A stretch of DNA of 64,000 nucleotides from the NCBI GenBank assembly GCA_964538025.1, contig CAZICZ010000004.1, positions 243,609 through 307,608 of the forward strand, given 5' to 3'. Made by a program: the position numbers and the translations under genes. Every line of letters begins with the position of its first letter. The first letter of the stretch is position 1. This document shows, piece by piece, positions 18,497-26,858 of this stretch. Origin of the DNA: UBA5078 sp964538025. GTDB lineage: Bacteria; Pseudomonadota; Gammaproteobacteria; Pseudomonadales; Pseudohongiellaceae. The notes under the pieces were generated by a model, which saw only the letters and a program-made list of their open reading frames with translations, was not told where the DNA came from and did no database searches.

Positions 18497-19214
18497 CGAA
18501 ACAGGGGATGTCCTCGCCGCTGGCAAGACGTGGCAGATAGTGCTGGCGCTGCGCTTCGGTGCCGTATTTCATCAATAACTCCGCGGGTCCCAGCGAGTTT
18601 GGCACCATGGCTGTTACTGCGGCGCTCGCACTGCGGGTAGCGATCTTGGTGACGACCGTGGAGTGGGCAAGCGCAGAAAATCCAAGTCCGCCGTATTCTT
18701 TGGGAATGATCATGCCAAAGAATTTTTCCTGCTTGAGATAGGCCCATGCCTCGGGCGAGAGATCCTTGTCGACATGGACGATGTCCCAGTCATTGATCAT
18801 GCGGCAGAAGGTCTCGGTTTGATTGGCAAGAAACGCCTGCTCTTCTGCACTCAGGGTGGGGTAGGGAATGGCCAGCCATTTTTTCCAGTCCGGAGCCCCT
18901 TTGAACAAATCGGCATCCCACCAGGTGTCTCCTGCCTCCAGGGCTTCCTGTTCTGTGTCACTCATGGGGGGAAGGACGCGCTTGAAAAACTCAAACACGG
19001 GGCGCGACATGTGCTGCTTTCGAAGATTGTCCTCAAAATAATAGAGCGCCACGACAAACAGCCCGAGCCACAGCGGCCAGGCAAAGCCGCCACTCCATGT
19101 CATGACACCCAGTGCTGCGACCAGAACGCCCAGGATGGTGCTCATGCGTGCACGGCGATAGGCAAGTACCCAGATAAGCGCGAGAAAAAGAGACAGTTGC
19201 ATAAGACTCGACAT
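18495..19214 (-). pseudogene. fadE: acyl-CoA dehydrogenase FadE, 5' fragment (truncated)
   Basis: The first 240 codons match FadE well. Two N-terminal membrane segments precede SDTEQEALEAGDTWW, LFKGAPDWKKWL, FGMIIPKEYGGLGFSA and LPRLASGEDIPCFA. In intact FadE (about 815 residues) the next residues would be the FAD-contacting LTSPEAGSDAG motif. Here the match stops abruptly after PCFA, and the frame ends 25 codons later. All catalytic and FAD-binding parts are missing. FadE starts fatty acid beta-oxidation, so another copy is probably elsewhere if the organism uses fatty acids. A deletion that joined fadE to a cyclase gene, or a local misassembly, would explain it. Confidence 0.75.
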
Positions 19215-19276
19215 GACAGGGCTCCGTGGGACAAGGACAAAACGGGTTAACGAGATGAGCTGACGTTCAGCGCCTG

Positions 19277-20320
19277 TTAGCGCTGCATTTCTATGGGCAT
19301 GAGCGGGTAGCCACTCAGCGCCAGCAGTAACTGGCTGAGTTCAATCCACGGGTCCGCCTCTGCCAATCCTTTGACGGCCATGTCGATGCGTCTGGCGCGC
19401 TGAAGCATGGCCTGGAGCTGAGGTCCCGACAGGCGCTGGAGGGCAGCGCTAACAGGTTTTTCCTGTAGGCGGCGAACCCCTTCCCGCGTCATGGCATCCG
19501 TCAGGCTTCGCCCGGCAGCACGGTGTTCGGCAATCGCATTGAGGCGTCGCAGCTCACTGGTGAGCGCGCCGAGGATCTGCAACAGTTCCGCACCTTCTGC
19601 TTTAAGACCGGCAAGCACCTTCACGCAGCGCCGCGCTTCGCCGAGCAAGGCCGCATCAATCAGTGCAAACGTGGTGTAGCGAGCGCTGTCGGCAACCAAG
19701 GTCATCACCTGCCGGCGATCGAGATGCACGGGAGCGCTCTGAGTGGCACCCGTCAGAACCCGCAGCTTTTGTATCTCCTGATCGGCGGCGAGGAGATTTC
19801 CTTCCACGCGGTCGGTCAATACGCTGAGGGTGTCGTGATCGGCCGTCATGCCGTTCTGTTTGAGTCGTGCCTGAATCCAGTGTCCCAGCTTGTCCGGCGT
19901 CACCGGCCATACGGTGATAAAAACACCGCTGGCTTCAAGAGCCTTGAACCACTGCGTGTTGAGCGTCGCGGGTTCCAATTTGGGCGTGACGAGTAACAGG
20001 ACATTATCGGGATTCGGAGAATCCAGATACCGTTTAAGCGTGGCCTTCCCCTCGTCCTCAAGTTTACCCGAGACCCGCAACTCGATGATCTTGCGGTCCG
20101 CAAACAGCGACATGCTGTTGCCTGCCTGCAGCATCGTATGCCAGTCAAAGCTGCGGTCGACAAAAAAAAGCTCCCATTCGGTGAATCCCGCCTCTCGGCA
20201 ACGTTGGCGGATGAGAGACAGACATTCCTGCACCAACAAGGTTTCGTCACCGGCGACCCAGTAAAAGGGCGCCAGTCGTTGGCGCGTATGACTGTCGATC
20301 TGGTCGGAATTGATACGCAT
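19277..20320 (-). CDS. holA: DNA polymerase III subunit delta
   Basis: HolA is the delta wrench of the clamp loader. It opens the beta clamp and loads it on primed DNA. The 347-residue protein matches family length and shows the N-terminal YWVAGDETLLVQECLSLIR segment, the LLVTPKLE strand of the degenerate ATPase domain, and a helical collar with EGAELLQILGALTSELRRL. The gene follows lptE by nine bases on the minus strand, the usual lptE-holA pairing. Confidence 0.95.
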   Translation of the reverse strand: MRINSDQIDSHTRQRLAPFYWVAGDETLLVQECLSLIRQRCREAGFTEWELFFVDRSFDWHTMLQAGNSMSLFADRKIIELRVSGKLEDEGKATLKRYLDSPNPDNVLLLVTPKLEPATLNTQWFKALEASGVFITVWPVTPDKLGHWIQARLKQNGMTADHDTLSVLTDRVEGNLLAADQEIQKLRVLTGATQSAPVHLDRRQVMTLVADSARYTTFALIDAALLGEARRCVKVLAGLKAEGAELLQILGALTSELRRLNAIAEHRAAGRSLTDAMTREGVRRLQEKPVSAALQRLSGPQLQAMLQRARRIDMAVKGLAEADPWIELSQLLLALSGYPLMPIEMQR

Positions 20321-20329
20321 GTCAGTGAC

Positions 20330-20830
20330 TCACTGGAGGGAGGCGAGCGCCTGCAGGCGTCGCAGGAGGATCACGGCGAATTGCCGACGCATCTCCTCTT
20401 GCAACAAGGCCTCTTCTTCCAGGCTACCGGCGGCATTGAAGCTGTCAAAAAACAAATCCCGTTCGACGCTCAGGGTTTCCTGCGTAAGCAGAACCTCACC
20501 CTGTCGTTCAAGTGCAACCGGTGCGCTGAGGACAACGTGGTATTGCGCTGCGCGCGCCCGGCCATTGACCGTGGTCGCCTGCTTGAGGAACGTTTCCTCC
20601 CCCACGTGTAATTGATACGTTGCGGAACCCTTTGTGCTCATGACCTGAATCCGCTCTGCCTGCAAGGTCTGCACAATGGCGGCTGTCAGCGGGCTGTTCG
20701 CCTGGTCGCTCACCAGGGAAAGTGTCTGCTCTGCCAGCGGAGATAGGTCACTGCCTCGCAGGGCAAAGCCGCAGGAGGAGACGAGTGTGCAGATGCTCAG
20801 CAGCATACAGAATCGAAATATGGACGACAT
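20330..20830 (-). CDS. lptE: LPS-assembly lipoprotein LptE
   Basis: LptE plugs the LptD barrel and helps deliver lipopolysaccharide to the outer leaflet of the outer membrane. The 166-residue protein has a lipoprotein signal with the acylated cysteine C20 in LVSSCGFALRG, the classic LptE opening. The rest is an alpha/beta domain with two helices and four strands. It normally follows leuS; here corC is immediately upstream (21-base gap) and leuS is not present. Presence of LptE confirms an LPS-bearing outer membrane. Confidence 0.94.
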   Translation of the reverse strand: MSSIFRFCMLLSICTLVSSCGFALRGSDLSPLAEQTLSLVSDQANSPLTAAIVQTLQAERIQVMSTKGSATYQLHVGEETFLKQATTVNGRARAAQYHVVLSAPVALERQGEVLLTQETLSVERDLFFDSFNAAGSLEEEALLQEEMRRQFAVILLRRLQALASLQ

Positions 20831-20851
20831 GGTTCACCCCGTGAAAGTTGC

Positions 20852-21724
20852 TCAGGACGCCGAGGCTTCCGGAATGGTTTCAAGTTGCTGGACGCGCAGC
20901 AGTCGAATCTGACGGCTATCGGCATTCAATACTGTGAATAAAAAATCGCCAATCGTCGCGGTTTCATCGCGCTCAGGAATGTGGTTCAGGTGTTGCAGGA
21001 CCAGGCCGCCAATCGTGTCCACTTCATGATCGTCAAAGTCGCTGCCAAAGTATTCATTGAAATCCGCGATGGGTGTCAGCGCTTTCACGACGTGAGACTT
21101 GGCGTCGGCGCGCTTGATGTAGCTTTCGTCATCGTCATCGACATCGTATTCATCGTCGATTTCTCCGACGATCTGCTCAAGCACGTCTTCGATGGTGACG
21201 ACGCCGCAGGGACTGCCGTATTCATCAATGACGATGGCCATGTGATGGCGGGTTTCGCGAAATTCCCGCAGGAGCACGTTCAGGCGTTTGCTTTCCGGCA
21301 CAAATGTCGCGGGCCGGACGATGGTCTTGAGGTCGAAGGAAGCAGCATCCGCACTGAGAGCAAAGCGAAGCAAGTCCTTGGCCAGCAGGATACCGATCAC
21401 CGAATCGGAATTCTCGGCGAGCACCGGAAAGCGGGAATGGGACACTTCGATAACGGTGTTGAGGACTTCCTTCAAGCTGTCCTTGGCAGACACCGTAATC
21501 ACCTGCGCACGCGGGATCATGATCTCCCGGACCTGCATGTTCGATACCTGCAGGGCGCCTTCGATGATGGAAAGCGCATCCGTGTCGAGCACATTGTCCT
21601 GCTCGGCGTTACGCAACAGTTCCAACAGGCTCTTGGTGTCAGTGGGCTCGTCAGAGAAAATCTGTGCAATTTTGTCGATCCATGACCGGGGTCGCGGATC
21701 TACGGGGGTATGCTCGTCAGCCAT
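20852..21724 (-). CDS. corC: CorC/HlyC family protein with paired CBS domains
   Basis: This 290-residue cytoplasmic protein (YbeX) has an acidic N-terminal region, two CBS domains (about residues 65-185) with MIPRAQVITVSAKD and VIDEYGSPCGVVTIEDVLEQIVGEI, and a C-terminal CorC_HlyC domain. CorC proteins are linked to magnesium and cobalt efflux and, in E. coli, to ribosome maturation with YbeY. It lacks the membrane DUF21 domain, as expected for YbeX. It follows ybeY by 93 bases. In relatives lnt comes next; here lptE does. Confidence 0.93.
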   Translation of the reverse strand: MADEHTPVDPRPRSWIDKIAQIFSDEPTDTKSLLELLRNAEQDNVLDTDALSIIEGALQVSNMQVREIMIPRAQVITVSAKDSLKEVLNTVIEVSHSRFPVLAENSDSVIGILLAKDLLRFALSADAASFDLKTIVRPATFVPESKRLNVLLREFRETRHHMAIVIDEYGSPCGVVTIEDVLEQIVGEIDDEYDVDDDDESYIKRADAKSHVVKALTPIADFNEYFGSDFDDHEVDTIGGLVLQHLNHIPERDETATIGDFLFTVLNADSRQIRLLRVQQLETIPEASAS

Positions 21725-21817
21725 GGTGGCTACTTGCTCCTGTAAGCTGCGCGGCCCAAAACCTCAGGAGGCCGTCGCGAGAAGTCCAAGAGGACAGGGG
21801 GGCGAGAGCGTCTTGGA

Positions 21818-22312
21818 TCATGATGCTCTCTCGCCAAGATACGGGTCAGGGATCCCCAAGCTGGCTAAAATTTCACGCTCCAGCGCTTCCATTTCTTCCG
21901 CCTGGGCCTCGTCCTCATGATCGAAGCCCAGCAGGTGAAGTGTCCCGTGGATGCTCATGTGTGCCCAATGGTCAGCCACTGGCTTGCCCTGTTCGATGGC
22001 TTCGCTGGCGACGACGGAGGCGCAGATGGCCAAGTCACCGAGCGGTATTTCATCCAAGGCAGCCAGGACGTCGGGAGGGAGATCAGCACCGAAGGAAAGC
22101 ACGTTGGTAGGCTTTTCCTTGTGCCGGTAATGATGGTTCAGTTCCGCGGATTCATCTTCATCCACAACGCGGATGCCGATGCGCACTGGTTTGTTCTCGT
22201 CGGGTTCCTGGACGTGTTCGAGCGTGCGCTGCAGCCAGAGGGTAAAGTCTTCCTCCGAGGGAACGGCGGAAGTCCCTGAGCTGGCGTTGTCGAAGTCAAG
22301 CATCACGTTCAT
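21818..22312 (-). CDS. ybeY: endoribonuclease YbeY
   Basis: YbeY is a metal-dependent RNase needed for 16S rRNA 3'-end maturation and ribosome quality control. The 164-residue protein has the zinc motif H122-x3-H126-x5-H132 in HGTLHLLGFDH, plus the conserved NVLSFGAD strand. I chose the ATG that encodes MNVMLDF, which overlaps the end of phoH by 17 bases and has AGGA about nine bases before it. An upstream in-frame extension lies inside phoH and is not coding. The phoH-ybeY-corC order is typical. Confidence 0.95.
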   Translation of the reverse strand: MNVMLDFDNASSGTSAVPSEEDFTLWLQRTLEHVQEPDENKPVRIGIRVVDEDESAELNHHYRHKEKPTNVLSFGADLPPDVLAALDEIPLGDLAICASVVASEAIEQGKPVADHWAHMSIHGTLHLLGFDHEDEAQAEEMEALEREILASLGIPDPYLGERAS

Positions 22313-23333
22313 GGGGATGGTCCTGATGGCTCTCCTGCCCGCTAAAGGTGGCGATATTCTTTTGGTCATAGCGATCGTAAGCTTCCACGATGCGTTGAAC
22401 CAGTGTATGTCGAACGACATCTTTGGAATCAAACCACGTGAATCCGATGCCTTCGACATCCTTCAGCACCTGCGTCACGTGCACGAGGCCCGATCGGGTG
22501 CCTTTGGGCAAATCGATTTGAGAAACGTCGCCTGTGATCACCGCAGTGGAACCAAACCCCAGACGCGTCAGAAACATTTTCATCTGCGAGGTCGTGGTGT
22601 TCTGACTCTCATCGAGGATGATAAAGGCATTGTTGAGCGTGCGACCGCGCATATAGGCAAGCGGTGCAATTTCAATCACGTTCTTTTCGATGAGACGGCC
22701 CACCCGTTCGACGCCGAGCATTTCGTAGAGGGCGTCGTAGAGAGGTCGTAGATAGGGGTCGACCTTCTGCGTCAGATCTCCCGGCAGGAATCCCAGTTTT
22801 TCTCCCGCTTCCACGGCCGGCCTGACGAGCAGCAATCGCTGCACGCGGTCCTGCATCAGGGCTTCTACGGCGGCGGCCACCGCGAGATAGGTTTTTCCGG
22901 TGCCCGCAGGGCCGATGCCGAAATTGATGTCGTGGCGGTAAATCGACTGCACATATTCCTGCTGGTGTGCCCCGCGTGGTTTGATCGACGTGTTGGGGGT
23001 TTTGATCAGCAGGGGTTTGTCGGCATCGTATCGTGGCAAGGCCGTCGCCGTAGAAGGACTGTTCTCCAGTTCCCGCAGGAGCAGATGGATGGCATCGGGA
23101 TTCACGCTGGACTCTGCCGTCGCCTCATAGAGTTTTGTCAGTACCAAGGCGCCGCTCGCCACGGCCGCGCGGCTGCCGCTGAGCTTGAATTCATTGCCGC
23201 GGTTCTGAATCTTGAGCGCCAGGGAGGACTCAATCTGCTGCAGATGTTCATTGAGATGGCCACACAGGCTTGCGAGTCTGTGGGTATTGTCGGGCTCAAG
23301 CACGAGCCGTCGGGTGATCGTTTGGGTTGCCAT
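22296..23333 (-). CDS. phoH: PhoH-like ATPase (YbeZ)
   Basis: The 345-residue P-loop ATPase has Walker A GPAGTGKTYLA and a Walker B-like FIILDESQNTT segment, with an N-terminal KH-like region. PhoH/YbeZ proteins are RNA-helicase-like and work with YbeY in rRNA processing. I used the ATG giving MATQTITRR. The strong AGGAGG lies 16 bases upstream of this ATG, unusually far, and only one base from an in-frame TTG five codons earlier, so the exact start is open. The gene lies between miaB and ybeY, 47 bases from miaB. Confidence 0.93.
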   Translation of the reverse strand: MATQTITRRLVLEPDNTHRLASLCGHLNEHLQQIESSLALKIQNRGNEFKLSGSRAAVASGALVLTKLYEATAESSVNPDAIHLLLRELENSPSTATALPRYDADKPLLIKTPNTSIKPRGAHQQEYVQSIYRHDINFGIGPAGTGKTYLAVAAAVEALMQDRVQRLLLVRPAVEAGEKLGFLPGDLTQKVDPYLRPLYDALYEMLGVERVGRLIEKNVIEIAPLAYMRGRTLNNAFIILDESQNTTTSQMKMFLTRLGFGSTAVITGDVSQIDLPKGTRSGLVHVTQVLKDVEGIGFTWFDSKDVVRHTLVQRIVEAYDRYDQKNIATFSGQESHQDHPHERDA

Positions 23334-23380
23334 TAAAGCAGCTTGCAAACCTCCTGCAGGGTGATGGTGGTGGCAGTATA

Positions 23381-24799
23381 TCAGCCAATTCCGGACGCGA
23401 GCGTGCCGTACAGTGAATTGGGATACGCCGTGTCGATTTTAACATCGACAAACTGGCCGATCGCGCGGGCATCGTCACAGCGAAAATTCACCACCCGGTT
23501 GTTTTCAGTGCGGCCCTGAAGTGCCCCCGGATCCTTCTTGGACACGCCGGTAACCAGAATTCGCTGGGTTGTGCCCACCATGGCTTCGCTGATGGCCTGA
23601 GCCTGGCGGGAAATCTGTGCCTGAAGAATGGTCAGGCGATGCTTCTTTTCCTGCTCGGAGGTGGCATCCGGCAAATCAGCCGCAGGGGTGCCCGGCCGGG
23701 CGCTGTAAATAAAACTGAAGGAATTGTCGAAGCCGATTTCCATGATCAGGTTCATGGTGTCTTCAAAATCCCGCTGCGTTTCGCCTGGAAAGCCCACAAT
23801 GAAATCGGACGACAGGCTGATATTCGGGCGAATTGCCCGCAGCTTGCGGATGATGGACTTGTATTCCAACACCGTATGGCCCCGCTTCATGGCGGCGAGA
23901 ATACGGTCCGATCCACTTTGCACTGGCAGGTGCAAGTGATCGACCAGGCTGGGCACATGGCGATAGACATCAATCAGCGACGGCGAAAACTCCGTCGGGT
24001 GGGAGGTGGTGAAGCGAATGCGATCGATGCCCTCGATAGCGGCGATGTATTGGATCAACGTGGCCAGATCCGTCACCTTGCCCTCGTGATTCAGCCCGCG
24101 ATAGGCATTGACGTTCTGCCCTAGCAAATTGATTTCTCGCACGCCCTGTTCTGCCAGATGCACTGCTTCCGCCAGAATATCGTCGAGCGGGCGGCTGACT
24201 TCTTCACCGCGGGTATAAGGCACGACGCAGAAGGAGCAATATTTGCTGCACCCTTCCATGACGGTCAGAAAGGCTTCGCACCCGTCTACACGAGGTTCGG
24301 GCAGGCGATCGAATTTTTCGATTTCCGGAAAACTGATATCAACCACGGTGCCCTTGCCGGACGCTGACTTCAGCATCTGGGGGAGTTTGTGCAGGGTTTG
24401 GGGGCCAAAGACGACGTCCACAAAGGGAGCCCGTTTACCGATGGCTGCGCCTTCCTGACTGGCAACACAGCCGCCCACGGCAATCTGCACACCGGGGCGC
24501 GCCTGTTTCAAAGTGCGCCACCGACCCAGCTGATGAAACACCTTCTCCTGGGCTTTTTCCCGAATGGAACACGTGTTGAGGAGCAGCAGATCCGCTTCCT
24601 CGGGCGTCGCCACCAGTTCGGCTCCCTCGGATTCACGCAGCATGTCCAGCATGCGGGACGAATCGTATTCGTTCATCTGGCATCCGTGCGTGGTGATGAA
24701 CACCTTTTTCACCGCGCCGCTCGCGGAGGTCGTTGGTCCCTGCGCTGAGGAAGCGGCAAGGATGTCGGGTGTCAGGCCGGGTGATTCTGTCATGGTCAT
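23381..24799 (-). CDS. miaB: tRNA-2-methylthio-N6-dimethylallyladenosine synthase
   Basis: MiaB is a radical SAM methylthiotransferase that modifies adenosine 37 in tRNAs reading UNN codons. It has the two-cluster layout: UPF0004 domain cysteines C40, C77 and C111, then radical SAM cysteines C184, C188 and C191 in CSKYCSFC, and a C-terminal TRAM domain that binds tRNA. The 472-residue length is about 25 more than E. coli, owing to a Ser/Ala-rich N-terminal extension. A later start is possible but no better Met is close. The gene heads the minus-strand block running to holA. Confidence 0.95.
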   Translation of the reverse strand: MTMTESPGLTPDILAASSAQGPTTSASGAVKKVFITTHGCQMNEYDSSRMLDMLRESEGAELVATPEEADLLLLNTCSIREKAQEKVFHQLGRWRTLKQARPGVQIAVGGCVASQEGAAIGKRAPFVDVVFGPQTLHKLPQMLKSASGKGTVVDISFPEIEKFDRLPEPRVDGCEAFLTVMEGCSKYCSFCVVPYTRGEEVSRPLDDILAEAVHLAEQGVREINLLGQNVNAYRGLNHEGKVTDLATLIQYIAAIEGIDRIRFTTSHPTEFSPSLIDVYRHVPSLVDHLHLPVQSGSDRILAAMKRGHTVLEYKSIIRKLRAIRPNISLSSDFIVGFPGETQRDFEDTMNLIMEIGFDNSFSFIYSARPGTPAADLPDATSEQEKKHRLTILQAQISRQAQAISEAMVGTTQRILVTGVSKKDPGALQGRTENNRVVNFRCDDARAIGQFVDVKIDTAYPNSLYGTLASGIG

Positions 24800-24907
24800 A
24801 GGGCTGTCGCTGGATGGGGCCGTGAAGGCCGCGTGAATGCGTCAAAAAAGAAGCGCGGATTGTAGCAGCATTGCCGGCGGCAAGGCACCCACTGCGCGGT
24901 GATCAAA

Positions 24908-25018
24908 TAAACGTGGGTCAGCATAGACAAGTGCGCTAAACTGCGCGCCTGCATCGCAGCCGACGAGGGCCCTTGAAATTGTCTCCGGCGGCCTGATATT
25001 GCGCAGCACCCACGTTTA
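24908..25018 (+). repeat. 11-bp perfect inverted repeat with nested arm in the DUF1820 gene leader
   Basis: TAAACGTGGGT at 24908-24918 is the exact reverse complement of ACCCACGTTTA at 25008-25018, 89 bases apart. A second complementary pair, GACAA at 24926-24930 and TTGTC at 24979-24983, is nested inside. The outer arm ends 13 bases before the DUF1820 start codon. This could be a long-range stem in the mRNA leader, or two copies of an operator. The promoter is not obvious. Confidence 0.4.
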
Positions 25019-25031
25019 CGAGAGTACATGC

Positions 25032-25373
25032 ATGGCAATGCCCCCCGAAATCTATCGAATTACCTTCCTCAACAAGGGGAAGGTGTACGAAGTGTTTGCA
25101 AAACAGGTTTACCAGAGTGAGCTCTACGGCTTCATTGAAGTCGAAGACTATATTTTCGATGAGCGTTCACAGGTGGTGGTTGATCCGAGTGAAGAGAAGC
25201 TCAAGGCGGAGTTTGCCGGAGTCAAGCGCAGTTTCATTCCCCTGCAGGCCATTATCCGCATCGATGAGGTCGAGAAGGGGGGTGTCAGCAAAATCTCCAA
25301 CGGCGACAATATCACCCCCTTCCCCGTGCCGTTCCTGGTCACGCGCAATACCGATACGCAGCAGTCCGAATAG
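25032..25373 (+). CDS. DUF1820 family protein
   Basis: This 113-residue, single-domain protein of the DUF1820 family is recognised by YRITFLNKGKVYEVFAKQV near the start, then FIEVEDYIFDER and FIPLQAIIRIDEVEKGG. Members occur across gammaproteobacteria, are predicted soluble and cytoplasmic, and have no known biochemical role. I placed the start at the ATG giving MAMPPEIYR. The gene is monocistronic, read away from miaB, and ends at a good terminator. Confidence 0.85.
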   Translation: MAMPPEIYRITFLNKGKVYEVFAKQVYQSELYGFIEVEDYIFDERSQVVVDPSEEKLKAEFAGVKRSFIPLQAIIRIDEVEKGGVSKISNGDNITPFPVPFLVTRNTDTQQSE

Positions 25374-25390
25374 GACTGTCCAGTCGAGGC

Positions 25391-25417
25391 GAGGCGGCCG
25401 ATGACCGCCTCTGTTTT
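25391..25417 (+). terminator. intrinsic terminator after the DUF1820 gene
   Basis: GAGGCGG at 25391-25397 pairs perfectly with CCGCCTC at 25405-25411 across a seven-base loop and is followed by TGTTTT. It lies between two convergent genes. The T tract suits the plus strand only. Confidence 0.7.
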
Positions 25418-25422
25418 CCCCG

Positions 25423-26712
25423 TTATCCCAGCGCTTTTTCCAGCGTGGCAAGTTCCACACAGAGCACAAACACGCGCATCGCGGATTCGATTTCCGCTAC
25501 CGACGGGAAGGAAGGTGCCAGCCGGATATTGGTGTTCTGCGGATCCTTGCGGTAGGGATAGGTGGACCCGGCGGGGGTCAGCTTCACGCCCGCTGCGGCC
25601 GTCAGCTTGACAACCTTGTCCGCCAGACCGGGCTGCGTATCAAACAGGACAAAATAGCCTCCCTGAGGAGTCGTCCAGCGTCCCAGTGCTTGCCCGTTCA
25701 GTGTTTTTCCGCCCAATCCGGTTTCCAGTGCATTCAGCACCGCCTCAAACTTCGGTTGGAGAATGCGGCGATGTTCCTGCATCAGGGCGCGCAGCGTGGG
25801 CATGTCTTTCAGGAAGCGCATATGGCGCAGCTGATTGACTTTGTCGGGCCCGATCGTCGCAATTCCCAGCTGCTCGGCAAAACTTGCCAAATTGGCCTCA
25901 GAGGTCGCAATGAAGGAGATGCCGGAACCCGCATGGGTGATCTTGGAGGTCGAACCAATGACCACCACGTTGTCCAGCGTCCCTGCAGCCTCGCTCAGCG
26001 TCAGGATATTGGCGAGCGTGGGAGGATTGTCGACCAGCGGGTGCTCCGCATAGGCGTTATCCCACAGGATGCGGAAATGCGCCCCGGCGTGCTTGCCCAG
26101 CGCCGCCATGCGCGCCACCACAGCGTCGGAATACACCACGCCATCGGGATTCGAATATTTGGGCACACACCAGATGCCTTTGATAAGAGGGTCTGCCTTC
26201 ACTAGGGACTCGACCTGGTCCATGTCTGGGCCTTCAGCGGTCATGGCAACGGGGATCATGGCAATGTTCAGGGCTTCGCAAATGGCAAAGTGGCGGTCAT
26301 AGCCCGGTGATGGGCACAGAAACTTGACTTGCCCGCCTGCGGCCGCCGCCTCTGCCTGCCAGGAAGAGCCGGCTCCGCGGACTCCCTGATAAAGTGCGCT
26401 GGTCACCAGCTGGTACATGAACTGCAGGCTGCTGTTGCCGCCCACCATGGTGCGCGAGGGGACTGTGCCAAGGTAATCCGCAGCGAACTGACGGGCCTCC
26501 GGAATGCCCATGATGCCGCCATAATTGCGACTGTCGCTGCCATCCTGACACCGGTAGTCTCCGCCCAGAATGCCGTCGAGGGAATCGCTGAGATTCAATT
26601 GTGCCGAGCTGGGCTTTCCGCGCGTCAGGTCCAGATTCAGGGCCTGTTCGGTAATGCGCTGGTACATCTCGCGAAGTTCTTTGTGGCGTGCCTGCAGTTG
26701 CTGATCGTTCAA
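25423..26712 (-). CDS. aspartate aminotransferase, class Ic (MocR-like aminotransferase family)
   Basis: The 429-residue PLP enzyme opens with LDLTRGKPSSAQLNLS, the mark of the Aminotran_MocR (PF12897) group that includes the class Ic aspartate aminotransferases of Corynebacterium and Mycobacterium. The cofactor lysine is in IGSTSKITHAGSG. It probably exchanges amino groups between aspartate and 2-oxoglutarate. I chose a TTG start at 26712: AAGGAG lies six bases upstream and the length matches the family. The frame extends a further 28 codons upstream without a ribosome-binding site. The gene is divergent from srkA. Confidence 0.88.
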   Translation of the reverse strand: MNDQQLQARHKELREMYQRITEQALNLDLTRGKPSSAQLNLSDSLDGILGGDYRCQDGSDSRNYGGIMGIPEARQFAADYLGTVPSRTMVGGNSSLQFMYQLVTSALYQGVRGAGSSWQAEAAAAGGQVKFLCPSPGYDRHFAICEALNIAMIPVAMTAEGPDMDQVESLVKADPLIKGIWCVPKYSNPDGVVYSDAVVARMAALGKHAGAHFRILWDNAYAEHPLVDNPPTLANILTLSEAAGTLDNVVVIGSTSKITHAGSGISFIATSEANLASFAEQLGIATIGPDKVNQLRHMRFLKDMPTLRALMQEHRRILQPKFEAVLNALETGLGGKTLNGQALGRWTTPQGGYFVLFDTQPGLADKVVKLTAAAGVKLTPAGSTYPYRKDPQNTNIRLAPSFPSVAEIESAMRVFVLCVELATLEKALG

Positions 26713-26858
26713 GAAGGGCTCCTTGTCAGTCAATAAGTAATCGTCGGTCAGGTTGTCGTGTAAATGAGGCGGAATCCGCGCGCGTGTCGGCGCCAAAATC
26801 AGGACGGGGCATTTTACAGTATACTTCCCGCAAACTCGATCAGGACGCCCGCGAATTC

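Noticed and set aside
22313..22459. Longer ybeY start giving a 213-residue protein
   Set aside because: The extra 49 codons lie inside phoH and do not resemble YbeY; the Met at 22312 has a suitable upstream site and fits family length.
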